A DNA stretch of 35,784 bases, from NCBI GenBank assembly GCA_003156805.1, contig PMHV01000053.1, positions 24,374 through 60,157 on the forward strand. Reading direction: 5' to 3'. Below are positions 18,566-27,200 of this stretch, piece by piece. The notes beneath the pieces are model-generated. The model did no database searches and had not been told where the DNA came from. It saw only the letters and a list, made by a program, of their open reading frames with translations. The translations under genes were made by a program, and so were the position numbers. The first letter of the stretch is position 1, and every line of letters starts with the position of its first letter. The DNA comes from Acidobacteriaceae bacterium (GTDB lineage: Bacteria; Acidobacteriota; Terriglobia; Terriglobales; Acidobacteriaceae).

Positions 18566-19900
18566 CTAGTACATGTGGAAGCCGGCTCTTTGCATTCCAC
18601 GTTGCGCTTCGGAAGTTTTCATGAAGGTGTCCCAGACAAAGCCGGTCCGCAGATTTTCCGCCATTAGCATGGTGATCCCGGTATCGATTCCGATCACGTC
18701 GGTGTCGTACCAATTCTTCAAGGGATTGAACGCATTTACGAACCCATACTTGGTCCAGGCCGGGCCGTAGTGGTTTCGGATGTTCCTCAATACGCGCAGC
18801 GTAGCTTCAGGCAGGAACGGCAACGATCCCCCCGTCGCGCTGGGCACCACGGTGCCATCGATCGGTCCCTTGGCTGGCGGACCACCCCAGATGACATAAC
18901 CATGTTCGGAGTCGGAAGCGGTAATTCCCCACAAGTCGTCGCTATAGTCGGGGAACTGCTTCGCCAGTTCCAGGCAAAACCGCTGGTGGACCTCGGTGGC
19001 CACTACCGAATTCTGGAAGTAGTCGGCATACTTGTCGCGCCGGCCGCGAAAATCGAACCAGGCCTGGGAATATTGATGCACAAACAGCGGCGCAAACGAA
19101 CCGATATAGCGCATGCCATCGTATTCAAACGTAAGCCGCTTCCACGCATTCCAGGTTTCGTCCCGCAACGGATGGGCGGAAGACCCCAGGCCGAGCAGGT
19201 ACATCATCATTAATTCGCTGTAGTAATCCCAGCGCGAGGGCAAAAAGCCGAATTCGGGGGTCCATCCATGAGGCAGCAGAGACGTGTCTTCTGACAGCCA
19301 CGTCCAGTCCACGCGGTTGAAGATTAAATCGGCGAGTTGAATCACGTCGGGATGCTGGAAATGCTGCCGGCAGGTAAGGATTCCGCAGAGCAGAATGGCG
19401 GTATCGACCGACGAGACCTCGGAATCCCAAACTCTTTCACCCGTATTGATGTTGGCGAAGTGGTAGAAGAATCCGCGATGATGTGGCAACTTTTTCCAGA
19501 GAAAACGCAACGACGTAAAAGCACGCTCCAGCGCCGCGCTGGTGGAAATAAATCCCCGTTGGTCTCCGATGCAAAGGGCGGTCAGACCGAAGCCGGTGGC
19601 GGCGATGCTGGCGACGATGCCCTCATCGGCGATATGGACGTTGCAACGATCTTTGACCAGCCCCGTCTTAGGGCTGGCTTGCTCCCAAAAATATTGAAAA
19701 TTCGCGATTTCCACATCGTTGAGTAGATGATCATCTTCCGGGGAAAGGGCCGGCATCGCGGCCGTTCCCGGCCTCGCCGATGTCTGGGCTGGAATCGTGA
19801 GCAGAGGCGCGAATTCGACCAACGGCAGGGCGAGCCCCATGCCCAGGAGTTGCCGCACAATCTCCCGCCGCGAGAACTGATTGGGGTCGGCATGTCTCAT
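18566..19900 (-). CDS. Tat-exported glucoamylase-family hydrolase (GH144-like, probable beta-1,2-glucanase)
   Basis: This 444-residue protein starts at ATG 19900 after AAGAAG. Its N-terminus carries a twin-arginine signal (SRREIVRQLLGMGLALPL), so the enzyme is probably folded before export to the periplasm. The mature domain (residues about 55-440) is an alpha/alpha-barrel of the PF10091 glucoamylase type: NFQYFWEQASPKTGLVKDR, then a VWDSEVSSVDTA stretch, SELMMMYLLGLGS, SDSEHGY and GIDTGITMLMAENLR. Characterised relatives include GH144 endo-beta-1,2-glucanases. Being upstream of an ABC exporter and a GT84 synthase on the same strand supports beta-1,2-glucan as substrate; this is inference. 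Cellobiose- or starch-related activity cannot be excluded by eye. Confidence 0.8.
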   Translation of the reverse strand: MRHADPNQFSRREIVRQLLGMGLALPLVEFAPLLTIPAQTSARPGTAAMPALSPEDDHLLNDVEIANFQYFWEQASPKTGLVKDRCNVHIADEGIVASIAATGFGLTALCIGDQRGFISTSAALERAFTSLRFLWKKLPHHRGFFYHFANINTGERVWDSEVSSVDTAILLCGILTCRQHFQHPDVIQLADLIFNRVDWTWLSEDTSLLPHGWTPEFGFLPSRWDYYSELMMMYLLGLGSSAHPLRDETWNAWKRLTFEYDGMRYIGSFAPLFVHQYSQAWFDFRGRRDKYADYFQNSVVATEVHQRFCLELAKQFPDYSDDLWGITASDSEHGYVIWGGPPAKGPIDGTVVPSATGGSLPFLPEATLRVLRNIRNHYGPAWTKYGFVNAFNPLKNWYDTDVIGIDTGITMLMAENLRTGFVWDTFMKTSEAQRGMQRAGFHMY

Positions 19901-20083
19901 CCGCTTCTTGTATTCATCTTAAACGAACCGCGTTCTGTGAACATCAAACGGAGCCAGGGACGAACCAAGAAGATGATCCAGGCCGGGCCACTGCCTCTGC
20001 GCCTGGGCGCGGCGCTATAAAACGACTCTCAACTGCGGTGCTGCGCCTTCGCTTCATCGTAGAATGTTGCAGAAGGTGCCAGC

Positions 20084-21076
20084 ATGACCCGCGCACATAA
20101 GCTCGAGGCTTGGATTGCCTCCCTGGTCGCCATTACACTTACCGGCAGCGCTCTGCTCCTGATCCGGTGGCACGCCCGGCGTCCCGTATCGCTTCAAGGT
20201 GCAGTTACGGTGCAGGATACGGACACGCGAAAGGAGCGGCCGATTGCCAATGTCGAAGTTTCCGCCTCTCAAGATTTGGCCATCGCACCGACCAAGTCCG
20301 ACTCTTCGGGGTTCTTCTCGTTCAAGTTGCCCAGGTTCGTGCGGCGGGGACATCCCATCGTTCTTCATTTTCGCCACCCGCAGTACCGCCCGCTGGATGT
20401 GAACGATTTCGTCGGCGACAAGCTTTACATCGTCCACATGGTACCGATTTCCAGCTCGGTAGCGCCCGCGACCCACCAGCCCGAGGTAAAAGTGGCGAAC
20501 GTCCGGTTGAGATACTCCATGAATGCGATGACCGAGTTGAACGTCGGAAGCGCAGCGAAAACTTTTCAAATCGAGAACAAGGGGAATGTGCCTTGCAAGA
20601 AGCAGCGTCCGTGTTCTCCCGACGGCAAATGGAAGGCGGCCTTCGGCTCTGCTTCCCTGGATGCTGGAACGGGCAATGAATTCCGCGACGCTCGTGCCTC
20701 GTGCATCGCCGGTCCGTGCCCTTTCACTAAAATCGAATCGGATCGCTTCTCGCAAGGGGGGGAAACCATTATGGTTTCAGCTCGCGACTGGTCCGACACA
20801 GCCACGTTTCTACTGGAAGCGGAAGTCTTTCATTCCATGGTGAGCCAGACCGTGCACGAATCGTATCCGGTAATTTTCGGAGACGGTCTCAACTTCACCC
20901 TGCCATCGTCCGCTGAAGGCGTCAGCATGGAGGCGGATATGGATGGGCAAACCGTGATCTTTCCTCTCGGTCCGTCCCTTCTGCTGAGCTGGGCAGACTG
21001 TAACGCCAGAGTGAATCCCGATCAGACCAGAGTTTATCGCTGCGAGCTGAAGCCGGGATACCGTTTTCAGCAGTAG
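20084..21076 (+). CDS. Membrane-anchored protein with a carboxypeptidase-regulatory-like domain, function unknown
   Basis: The start is ATG 20084, 8 nt after GAAGG. This 330-residue protein has one N-terminal membrane segment (residues 9-28) and then a beta-sandwich at about 35-125 with the pattern of CarboxypepD_reg-like domains (VSLQGAVTVQDTD, IANVEVSAS, TKSDSSGFFSFKLP, HPQYRPLDV). Residues 140-330 are unassigned and beta-rich, with Cys pairs (PCKKQRPC; CIAGPC; later two Cys near WADC and YRCEL) that suggest disulfides in an extracytoplasmic protein. It is divergent from the hydrolase gene; the 183 nt between them must hold both promoters but I see no strong boxes. It precedes the peptide-modification cassette by 347 nt and may not belong to it. 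Confidence 0.6.
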   Translation: MTRAHKLEAWIASLVAITLTGSALLLIRWHARRPVSLQGAVTVQDTDTRKERPIANVEVSASQDLAIAPTKSDSSGFFSFKLPRFVRRGHPIVLHFRHPQYRPLDVNDFVGDKLYIVHMVPISSSVAPATHQPEVKVANVRLRYSMNAMTELNVGSAAKTFQIENKGNVPCKKQRPCSPDGKWKAAFGSASLDAGTGNEFRDARASCIAGPCPFTKIESDRFSQGGETIMVSARDWSDTATFLLEAEVFHSMVSQTVHESYPVIFGDGLNFTLPSSAEGVSMEADMDGQTVIFPLGPSLLLSWADCNARVNPDQTRVYRCELKPGYRFQQ

Positions 21077-21423
21077 AGCGAAACCTCGACCAATTCAGCC
21101 GCAGTGCAACAATCTTCCAAGATCTTCCTACCAAAAGATCGTCTTGCTTTCCTTGGTCATCGTCGCCAAATGGAACCAACATCTGCGCCGTCGGCGCCCC
21201 CATGCTTTCGAGTCAGGAACCGGCAGCATGTGCGGAGGCTCATTTTGCGACGGCCCTGTAACTCCTGATTTTGTCTACAGTTGGGAATCCCTATGAGTGA
21301 TAACCAACCGAATACCCGCGCGTGAAAGCGCCATTGCTTTATAGGCGTGGTTCTGACGTAATCAAAATCAGTGTTTCATCGTGCGGAAAAATTCAGGGGG
21401 CAAACCTGTTGCCAGACACGCAA
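21077..21423 (+). promoter_or_regulatory. Intergenic region before the peptide-modification cassette
   Basis: About 347 bases have no confident gene. A frame runs open through here, ending at 21296, and its last 22 codons from ATG 21228 would encode a short Cys-containing peptide (MCGGSFCDGPVTP at its start), but it has no good ribosome binding site. The PqqD frame is open upstream to GTG 21322. The cassette promoter is probably here; no convincing -35/-10 pair was found. Confidence 0.4.
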
Positions 21424-21798
21424 ATGACAAAAGACCGCCTTGGGGTCGCGGAGCAGCTCATCGTTCGCTCGCAGACCGTCGTCTCGCGGGTCGTGGCCGG
21501 GGAGACGCTGATTGTGCCGGTGCGCGGCAAGGTCGGCGATCTTGCCTCCATCTACCGATTCAACGAAACCGGCTCTTTGATCTGGAAGCTGCTGGAGACC
21601 CCACGGTCCCTGGAAGATTTGGTCGCTGCCGTGGCGGAGGAATATGAAGCGGCGCATGAGCGCGTGGAAAAAGATGTGGCGCAATTCGTGAGCGATATGC
21701 GTTCGGCTGGGTTAGTTGAGGTCCGGTGTTCTGGCATTGTGGCGAACTTGCTTGCGTCGTCGGCGCGGGAAGCAGCCGCCGCAGCGGGCGCGAGATGA
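21424..21798 (+). CDS. PqqD-family peptide chaperone
   Basis: From ATG 21424 the product has 124 residues; the frame extends in frame to GTG 21322, and neither start has a strong ribosome binding site, so the N-terminus is uncertain. The core matches PqqD/RRE-type domains: strands (LIVRSQTVVSRVVAGETLIVPV), the diagnostic YRFNETGSLIWKLLETP, where 'N.tg..iw..l' is the family signature, then helices with a 'T/R-S-L-E-D-L-V...EY' pattern and DVAQFVSDMRSAGLVEV. PqqD proteins bind the leader of a ribosomal peptide and deliver it to a radical SAM enzyme, which here is the next gene, 37 nt downstream. The Ala-rich C-terminal tail of about 20 residues is not part of the usual domain. Confidence 0.85.
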   Translation: MTKDRLGVAEQLIVRSQTVVSRVVAGETLIVPVRGKVGDLASIYRFNETGSLIWKLLETPRSLEDLVAAVAEEYEAAHERVEKDVAQFVSDMRSAGLVEVRCSGIVANLLASSAREAAAAAGAR

Positions 21799-21835
21799 AA
21801 TCACATCTGCTGTCGGCAGAAGGATTCGAGGGGTC

Positions 21836-23098
21836 ATGGATCAGCTAACGTACGGCGAATTCAGCGCTGACCTGCATCAGCGCCAGTCCGGCGAGCGCGT
21901 ACCCATGCAGGTTTCGATTGAAGTCACCCGCCGTTGTCCCCTGGAGTGCCAGCACTGTTACAACAATCTGCCCATGGGCGACCAGGAAGCTCGCAGCCGC
22001 GAAATGACCACAGAAGAGCATTTCCGCATGTTGGACGAGTTGGTCGACATGGGCTGCTTCTGGCTTCTCTACACCGGCGGCGAGATTTTCGCCCGTAAGG
22101 ATTTTCTCGAGATTTACACCTACGCCAAGAAGAAAGGGTTTCTGATTACCCTCTTCACCAACGGCACGCTCATTACGCAAAAGATTGCGGACTATCTGGT
22201 GGAATGGCCGCCCTTCGCCATCGAGATCACTTTGTACGGGCGCAGCAAAGAGACCTATGAGCACTTGACGCAGGTCCCGGGCTCGTACGAAAGATGCCTG
22301 CGAGGAATCAAGTTGCTGCGCGAAAGAGGGCTGCCGCTCAAGTTGAAGACGGTGGCCACCAGCATCAACAAGCATGAAATCTCCGCGATGCGGCACTTCG
22401 CTGAGGAAGAGTTAGGGGTGGAGTTCAAGTTCGACGGTCAGATTAATCCTCGCATCGACTGCTCGCAAAGTCCGCTGGCGGTGCGCCTTACGCCGGAAGA
22501 GGTAGTTGCGTTGGATATGCATGCCCCGAAAGGCGTGAGCGAATACCGCAGGCTGGCGAAGCACGACCTGGAGAATCCCCCGAACCTCGCGAGAAACGAC
22601 AGCATTTATTTCTGCGGCGGAGGCATAAATTCGTTTGCCATCAATGCCTATGGAGAGATGGGCATTTGCGTGATCTCTCAGCAGGAGACTTTCCGTGTTC
22701 AAGAAGCCGGACTGAGGCGGGTTTGGGAGGAGTCTCTTTTGCAGTTGCGAACGCGCAAGCGCACGCGTGTGACGAAATGCATCGCCTGCCGCATTCAGTC
22801 GCTCTGCGGGATGTGTCCGGCAAACGGCGAAATGGAAAACGGCGACCGCGAGAGTCCTGTCGAGTTTCTTTGTAATGTCGCGCATCTGCGAGCGGCGGTC
22901 ATCGGAACCGAGGTTGCAGTACATGGAGAGTGCGAGTTCTGCTCTGGAGGAAGTGAGCACGATGCGTTGCTGGAGTCGGCGCGCCGGATTACTAGCAAGG
23001 AGATCGATGTTGAAAGTTGGACGGGGCCTCAGCAAGCCTTTCAGATTTTGAACAACGGGAGCGTGACCGCGGGCTGCGGAAGCTGCGGTGGCCACTGA
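21836..23098 (+). CDS. Radical SAM/SPASM peptide-modifying enzyme
   Basis: The start is ATG 21836 (420 residues), with GAGGGG just upstream. The radical SAM motif is C34-X3-C38-X2-C41 (RRCPLECQHCYNN), which holds the 4Fe-4S cluster that cleaves S-adenosylmethionine; a GGE motif (YTGGEIF) and barrel strands follow to about residue 230. The SPASM region begins with C260 (YFCGGGINSFAINAYGEMGICV) and continues with C315, C318, C324 and C327 (CIACRIQSLCGMC) and a later FLCN, enough to bind auxiliary clusters. Such enzymes make thioether or C-C crosslinks in peptides. Neighbours are a PqqD upstream and a three-Cys peptide 24 nt downstream, the likely substrate. The C-terminal tail (HGECEFC near 355-370 and a terminal CGSCGGH) is an unusual extra Cys/Gly extension. 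Confidence 0.9.
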   Translation: MDQLTYGEFSADLHQRQSGERVPMQVSIEVTRRCPLECQHCYNNLPMGDQEARSREMTTEEHFRMLDELVDMGCFWLLYTGGEIFARKDFLEIYTYAKKKGFLITLFTNGTLITQKIADYLVEWPPFAIEITLYGRSKETYEHLTQVPGSYERCLRGIKLLRERGLPLKLKTVATSINKHEISAMRHFAEEELGVEFKFDGQINPRIDCSQSPLAVRLTPEEVVALDMHAPKGVSEYRRLAKHDLENPPNLARNDSIYFCGGGINSFAINAYGEMGICVISQQETFRVQEAGLRRVWEESLLQLRTRKRTRVTKCIACRIQSLCGMCPANGEMENGDRESPVEFLCNVAHLRAAVIGTEVAVHGECEFCSGGSEHDALLESARRITSKEIDVESWTGPQQAFQILNNGSVTAGCGSCGGH

Positions 23099-23122
23099 CG
23101 TATAGCAAGGACTGGGGGCTGA

Positions 23123-23296
23123 ATGGACCACGACTTAAACCAAGCCGACGGCAAGAAGCCGTACGAGCCACCGCAACTGACAACGATCAGCCTACGCCCA
23201 GAAGAGGCGGTTCTGGGGCATTGCAAGACCTCTGGGTCTGGAGGTCCTATCGGCAGTTGTTCGCCACTGGGAACCTGCCCGAACTCGGGGTCATAG
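23123..23296 (+). CDS. Putative modified-peptide (RiPP-like) precursor, 57 residues, three cysteines
   Basis: ATG 23123 follows a GGGGG stretch by 4 nt, in a gap that would otherwise be 230 nt between two cassette genes. Residues 1-31 look like a leader: polar start, then KKPYEPPQLTTISL and RPEEAVLGHCK. Residues 33-57 are core-like: Gly, Ser, Pro and three Cys at 34, 46 and 52 (CK..GSGGPIGSC, then PLGTC and a Gly-Ser end). The 'K-P-Y-x-x-P-x-L' start resembles recognition sequences in several PqqD/RRE-dependent peptides. Placement between the radical SAM gene and a kinase-like gene makes it the obvious substrate. Thioether crosslinking of the Cys residues and phosphorylation of Ser/Thr are possible fates, not shown. 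It has no transmembrane segment and no Sec signal. Confidence 0.8.
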   Translation: MDHDLNQADGKKPYEPPQLTTISLRPEEAVLGHCKTSGSGGPIGSCSPLGTCPNSGS

Positions 23297-23328
23297 GGGT
23301 ACACGTGAATTCATGCGTAGAAGGAGAA

Positions 23329-24273
23329 ATGAGTGATGATTCGGCTCCTGCGCCGCCGGGTCGCGTCGCTGCCTGTTCCACCTGGTTTCATGTCGGGGGA
23401 GTTTCTGTGCGGGTGGTCGGCGAGCATAGTGCCGACCTTAATTTGGACGCAACGCTCCAGCCGTTTCGGGTCGAGTCGCGAGGCTGCGATATCGAAATTC
23501 GGGTGCGATGGGTGGGTAAACTTCCTCAATCACGGCAACGTCAGCTTTTCGATTCCGGATGCGTCTGGAAGCTGTACGAGAGCGGAGGCGGGTTTCAATT
23601 CGATTTCGGCACGGCGGGCCTGGGCGGCGTGCCCTATAAAAGGCTTCTGGTAGATGGGCGATTCCGCAGCGCTTCGCTTCTGCTGAGCCGCGAGAGTTTC
23701 GGGAATCGCGAGCCTGCGATTCCGCTTGAGTACCCGCTGGATGAGCTCCTGATCATGCATCGGCTCACGCAAGAGAGAGCCATCGAGCTGCATGGGGTTG
23801 GCATCGTCGGCCCAGACGGCGCGAGCAACCTGTTTGTCGGGCATTCCGGGGCGGGCAAGAGTACGACGGCGCGGCTGTGGACCTCGCTGCACGAGATAAA
23901 GATCCTGAGCGACGACCGGATCATAGTTCGTGAAGACAAGGTTCGAGAATATCCGCTTCGCGAGCATGCAAACCAAATCTTCATGTACGGAACACCGTGG
24001 CATGGGGAGGCCCATTTCGCTTTGCCCGAGCGCGCTCCGCTACAACGAATCTTCGTTCTGGAGCATGGGCATGGCAATGTGATTACGCGTCTCTCGCCGA
24101 GCCATGCGGTCGGAGAATTGTTTGCGCGCAGCTTTGTTCCGTTTCACCGGCACGAGTATGTGGACTCCGCGTTGAGCTTTCTGGAGCACGTTGCGGATTC
24201 AGTCCCTTGCTATCGCTACTCTTTCGAGCCCGACGAACGCGCGGTGGAGAGGGTCCTCAATTTCCGTGAATGA
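23329..24273 (+). CDS. HPr-kinase-like P-loop protein (HprK-related) of the peptide cassette
   Basis: ATG 23329 gives 314 residues; AAGGAG lies only 2 nt upstream, so GTG 23305 in the same frame (AGGGG 5 nt before it) is an alternative. Residues 1-150 form an unassigned alpha/beta N-terminal region with 'FRVESRGCDIEIRVRW'. Residues about 155-310 resemble the C-terminal kinase domain of HPr kinase/phosphorylase: P-loop GHSGAGKSTT (171-180), then ILSDDRIIV (acidic pair) and HGEAHFALPERAPLQRIFVLEHG. The family's HPr-specific lid motif is not evident. Such HprK-related proteins recur beside PqqD and radical SAM genes, where they are thought to act on a peptide or small molecule instead of HPr. 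It overlaps the next gene by 8 nt. Confidence 0.8.
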   Translation: MSDDSAPAPPGRVAACSTWFHVGGVSVRVVGEHSADLNLDATLQPFRVESRGCDIEIRVRWVGKLPQSRQRQLFDSGCVWKLYESGGGFQFDFGTAGLGGVPYKRLLVDGRFRSASLLLSRESFGNREPAIPLEYPLDELLIMHRLTQERAIELHGVGIVGPDGASNLFVGHSGAGKSTTARLWTSLHEIKILSDDRIIVREDKVREYPLREHANQIFMYGTPWHGEAHFALPERAPLQRIFVLEHGHGNVITRLSPSHAVGELFARSFVPFHRHEYVDSALSFLEHVADSVPCYRYSFEPDERAVERVLNFRE

Positions 24274-27200
24274 TCTTGTGACTCGCGACTGCCCGGAGTC
24301 GAAGCAGTTTGAATCCTTCGTTGTTGAATGCCTGGGCGCCGGACTCCGGGTTCGCTTTCAGGCCCGCGGAGCCAGTATGTCTCCCGCGATACGCGACGGA
24401 GAAATGGTTTATGTAAGACCTGCTTCTGGAGTGAACTTGCGCAAAGGAGACATCGTTCTGCTAAAGGGCGACCATGGATTCCGCCTGCATCGGTTGGTAG
24501 TTGCCGATGCCGTACGGAACGTCTTCATCACGCGCGGAGACTGCGGCCAGCAAGATGATTCAGCGGTGCAAGGCGAGCAAATACTGGGCGTCGCGGTAGC
24601 CAAAGAAGTACGAGTCGGAAGAAGAATCGTGCGCACGAAACTGAAAGGAATGGGCGGCAGATTGTTGCGTGGCGTAGCGCGGGGACAATCGGTGGCAAGC
24701 AAGCTCTTACGCGTGGCAGGACTACCGCGGCCATCGCGCGCAACGGCACCGAGCCCATTGTCGTCGCAGCCCAGGCGCGAAGGGGCGCGCAATCTTCTCG
24801 GAACCTTGGGCCTACTGCTCGTTTTGCTGGCCGCGCCGTATTTGCGCGCGCAGGTCGCGGTTGACGCCGAGACGAACTTTGGGGCCGAGCTGAAAGGCAT
24901 GGGCACAGAGACCCTCACCTTCAACCATACGACGACCACCACAGCGAATCGATTGCTGATTGTCGGCGTTTCCCTGAACATTACCAGCGCCACCGCAACT
25001 GCTTTAGTTGGTGTCACGTATAACGGCACGGCGCTGAGTTTCGTAGGAGCTCACAACGACGCAGGGAGCACGCGCCGCGTGGAAATGTGGTCTCTGCTCA
25101 ATCCGGCTTCCGGGACCAATCTTGCAATCGTCGTATCAGCAAACATCCCGGTTACCCAGACCGTGGGTGTTGTTGCCGGAGCCGTTACCTTCACAGGCGT
25201 TGATCAGACCGTACCCTTGGGATCATTCGTGTCGGCGGACGGCGCTGCCGGCGCTAACTCACAACTCGATGTGCCCAGCGTGGTGAACGGGATGGTCTTA
25301 GACACGCTGGCGGTTGGCGGAAATCGGACTCTTACTGTGCCGGGGCCGCAGGTCTCCGAATGGAATTTGGCCACGACCCCCACCCACGGAGCGAGCGCCG
25401 ACCCTCCCGACGTGACCGGCAGCGGGAGCGCTCGCACAGGCGCGCCCAGCGTGCCGATTTCGGAGACCTTCAGCGGCAATTCCAACTGGTCACTCGGAGC
25501 CCTGTCGATCAATCCCACGGCGGCCGATATCGGAGTCACTACCAGCGTCGGCAGCGCAGTCTTCCTCGGATCGAGCACAACCTACACCATCACGGTTTTC
25601 AACAATGGAACCTCTGCGGCGAATGGCGTCACCCTGTCCGACACTCTGGCTTCGGGAATGACGCTGGTTAAGGTGACTCCAAACACGTGTGTCACTACTA
25701 CGAACCCGATCACCTGCACAATCGGCACGCTGGCTAGCGGAGCAAACGCGACTGTCACCGTTGTGGAAACCGCCGGCGCGTCGGGATCTTACGCTAATAC
25801 CGCAGTTGTTTCCGATTCCGGCACGCCGCCCGATCCGAACACGGGCAACAATACCTACGTAGCGGTTGCGACCGTGCAGGCGGTTGCTTGCGCGGGTGTT
25901 TCACAGGCCTCGGCGGGAAACAACCTGACGGGCGTTCTAAATACCTACTATCCGGGAACGGCCGGGGTCGCTGCGGCGGCAACCTCGATTCCGGTAGGGA
26001 CGGCGACGGGAGCAGGATCTGCAATCGCCGCCGGGAATCTTTTGCTGGTGATCCAGATGCAGGATGCCAGCATCAAAGACTCCAACAACGTTGCTTACGG
26101 CAACGGCAGCACCGGCCAGGGATTCACGTTGCTGAACAGCGCTGGGAACTATGAGTTCGTTACAGCGACGGGTGCAATCAGCAGCGGCTCGGTTCCTATA
26201 GCAGGAGCAGGGCTGGGCGGAGGATTGGTCTTTGCGTATCACTCGGCTGCAGCCTCTGCGACCGCGGGACAGAGCACCTACCAGGTGGTTGTGGTGCCGC
26301 AGTACACCACTGCCTCGTTCAATTCGACCACGCCGCCGACGGCGCTCGCCTGGAATGGTTCCACTGGGGGAGTGCTGGCCCTAGATACTTCGAGCACGCT
26401 GACTCTAAACGGCGCAACCGTGTCGGTGAGCGGACAAGGCTTTCGCGGCGGCGCGGGACTGCAACTGGATGGAGGCGTCGGAGGCGCCAATACGGACTAC
26501 CTTCACGCTGCTCCGGCCGCCTATACCGGCGTGGTGGAGAACGGCGTGGATGCTGTGAAGGGCGAAGGAATTGCGGGCACTCCTTTGTGGGTTGAGTCGG
26601 GTGGAACTTATGTGCCCGGAAACAGCAGCTATCCGAGCGGCACGACTGGTGCCGATGGCAGCAGTGCCCGCGGCGCGCCGGGCAACGCGGGCGGCGGCGG
26701 CACCGATGGCGATCCATTGGCCAACGATCAGAACGCTGGTGGCGGTGGTGGCGGCAACGGTGGCGCTGGAGGTTTTGGCGGGGACTCGTGGAACACGAAC
26801 CTGAGCGTCGGCGGCGAGGGTGGCGCGGTTTTTCCGGCAACGATAAATCGCGTCGCGATGGGTGGTGGTGGCGGCGCGGGTACACGGAACAACTCCGATG
26901 GCGACACTCAGGCCAGCGGTGGCGCGGCGGGAGGCGGCATTCTCATCATTCGCACCTACGCGCTCAGCGGCACGGCCACGCTCACAGCCAACGGAGTCTC
27001 CGCCTACAACGGCACGGCCAATGATGCCGGTGGCGGTGGCGGAGCCGGCGGCAGCATCGTGGTTCTCTCCGCTAACGGCGGCGAAAGCGGCTTGACCCTG
27101 CAAGCAAATGGTGGGAACGGCGGCGATGCGTGGGCCTCCCAGGCGTACAGTCTGGCGAATCGTCACGGACCGGGCGGCGGCGGTGGTGGCGGCATTGTGT

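Noticed and set aside
26405-27166. A 253-codon minus-strand frame over the Gly-rich segment
   Set aside because: It mirrors GGC/GGT-rich codons of the giant protein and gives low-complexity Ala/Arg/Thr sequence; the plus frame is continuous with DUF11 and protease domains.
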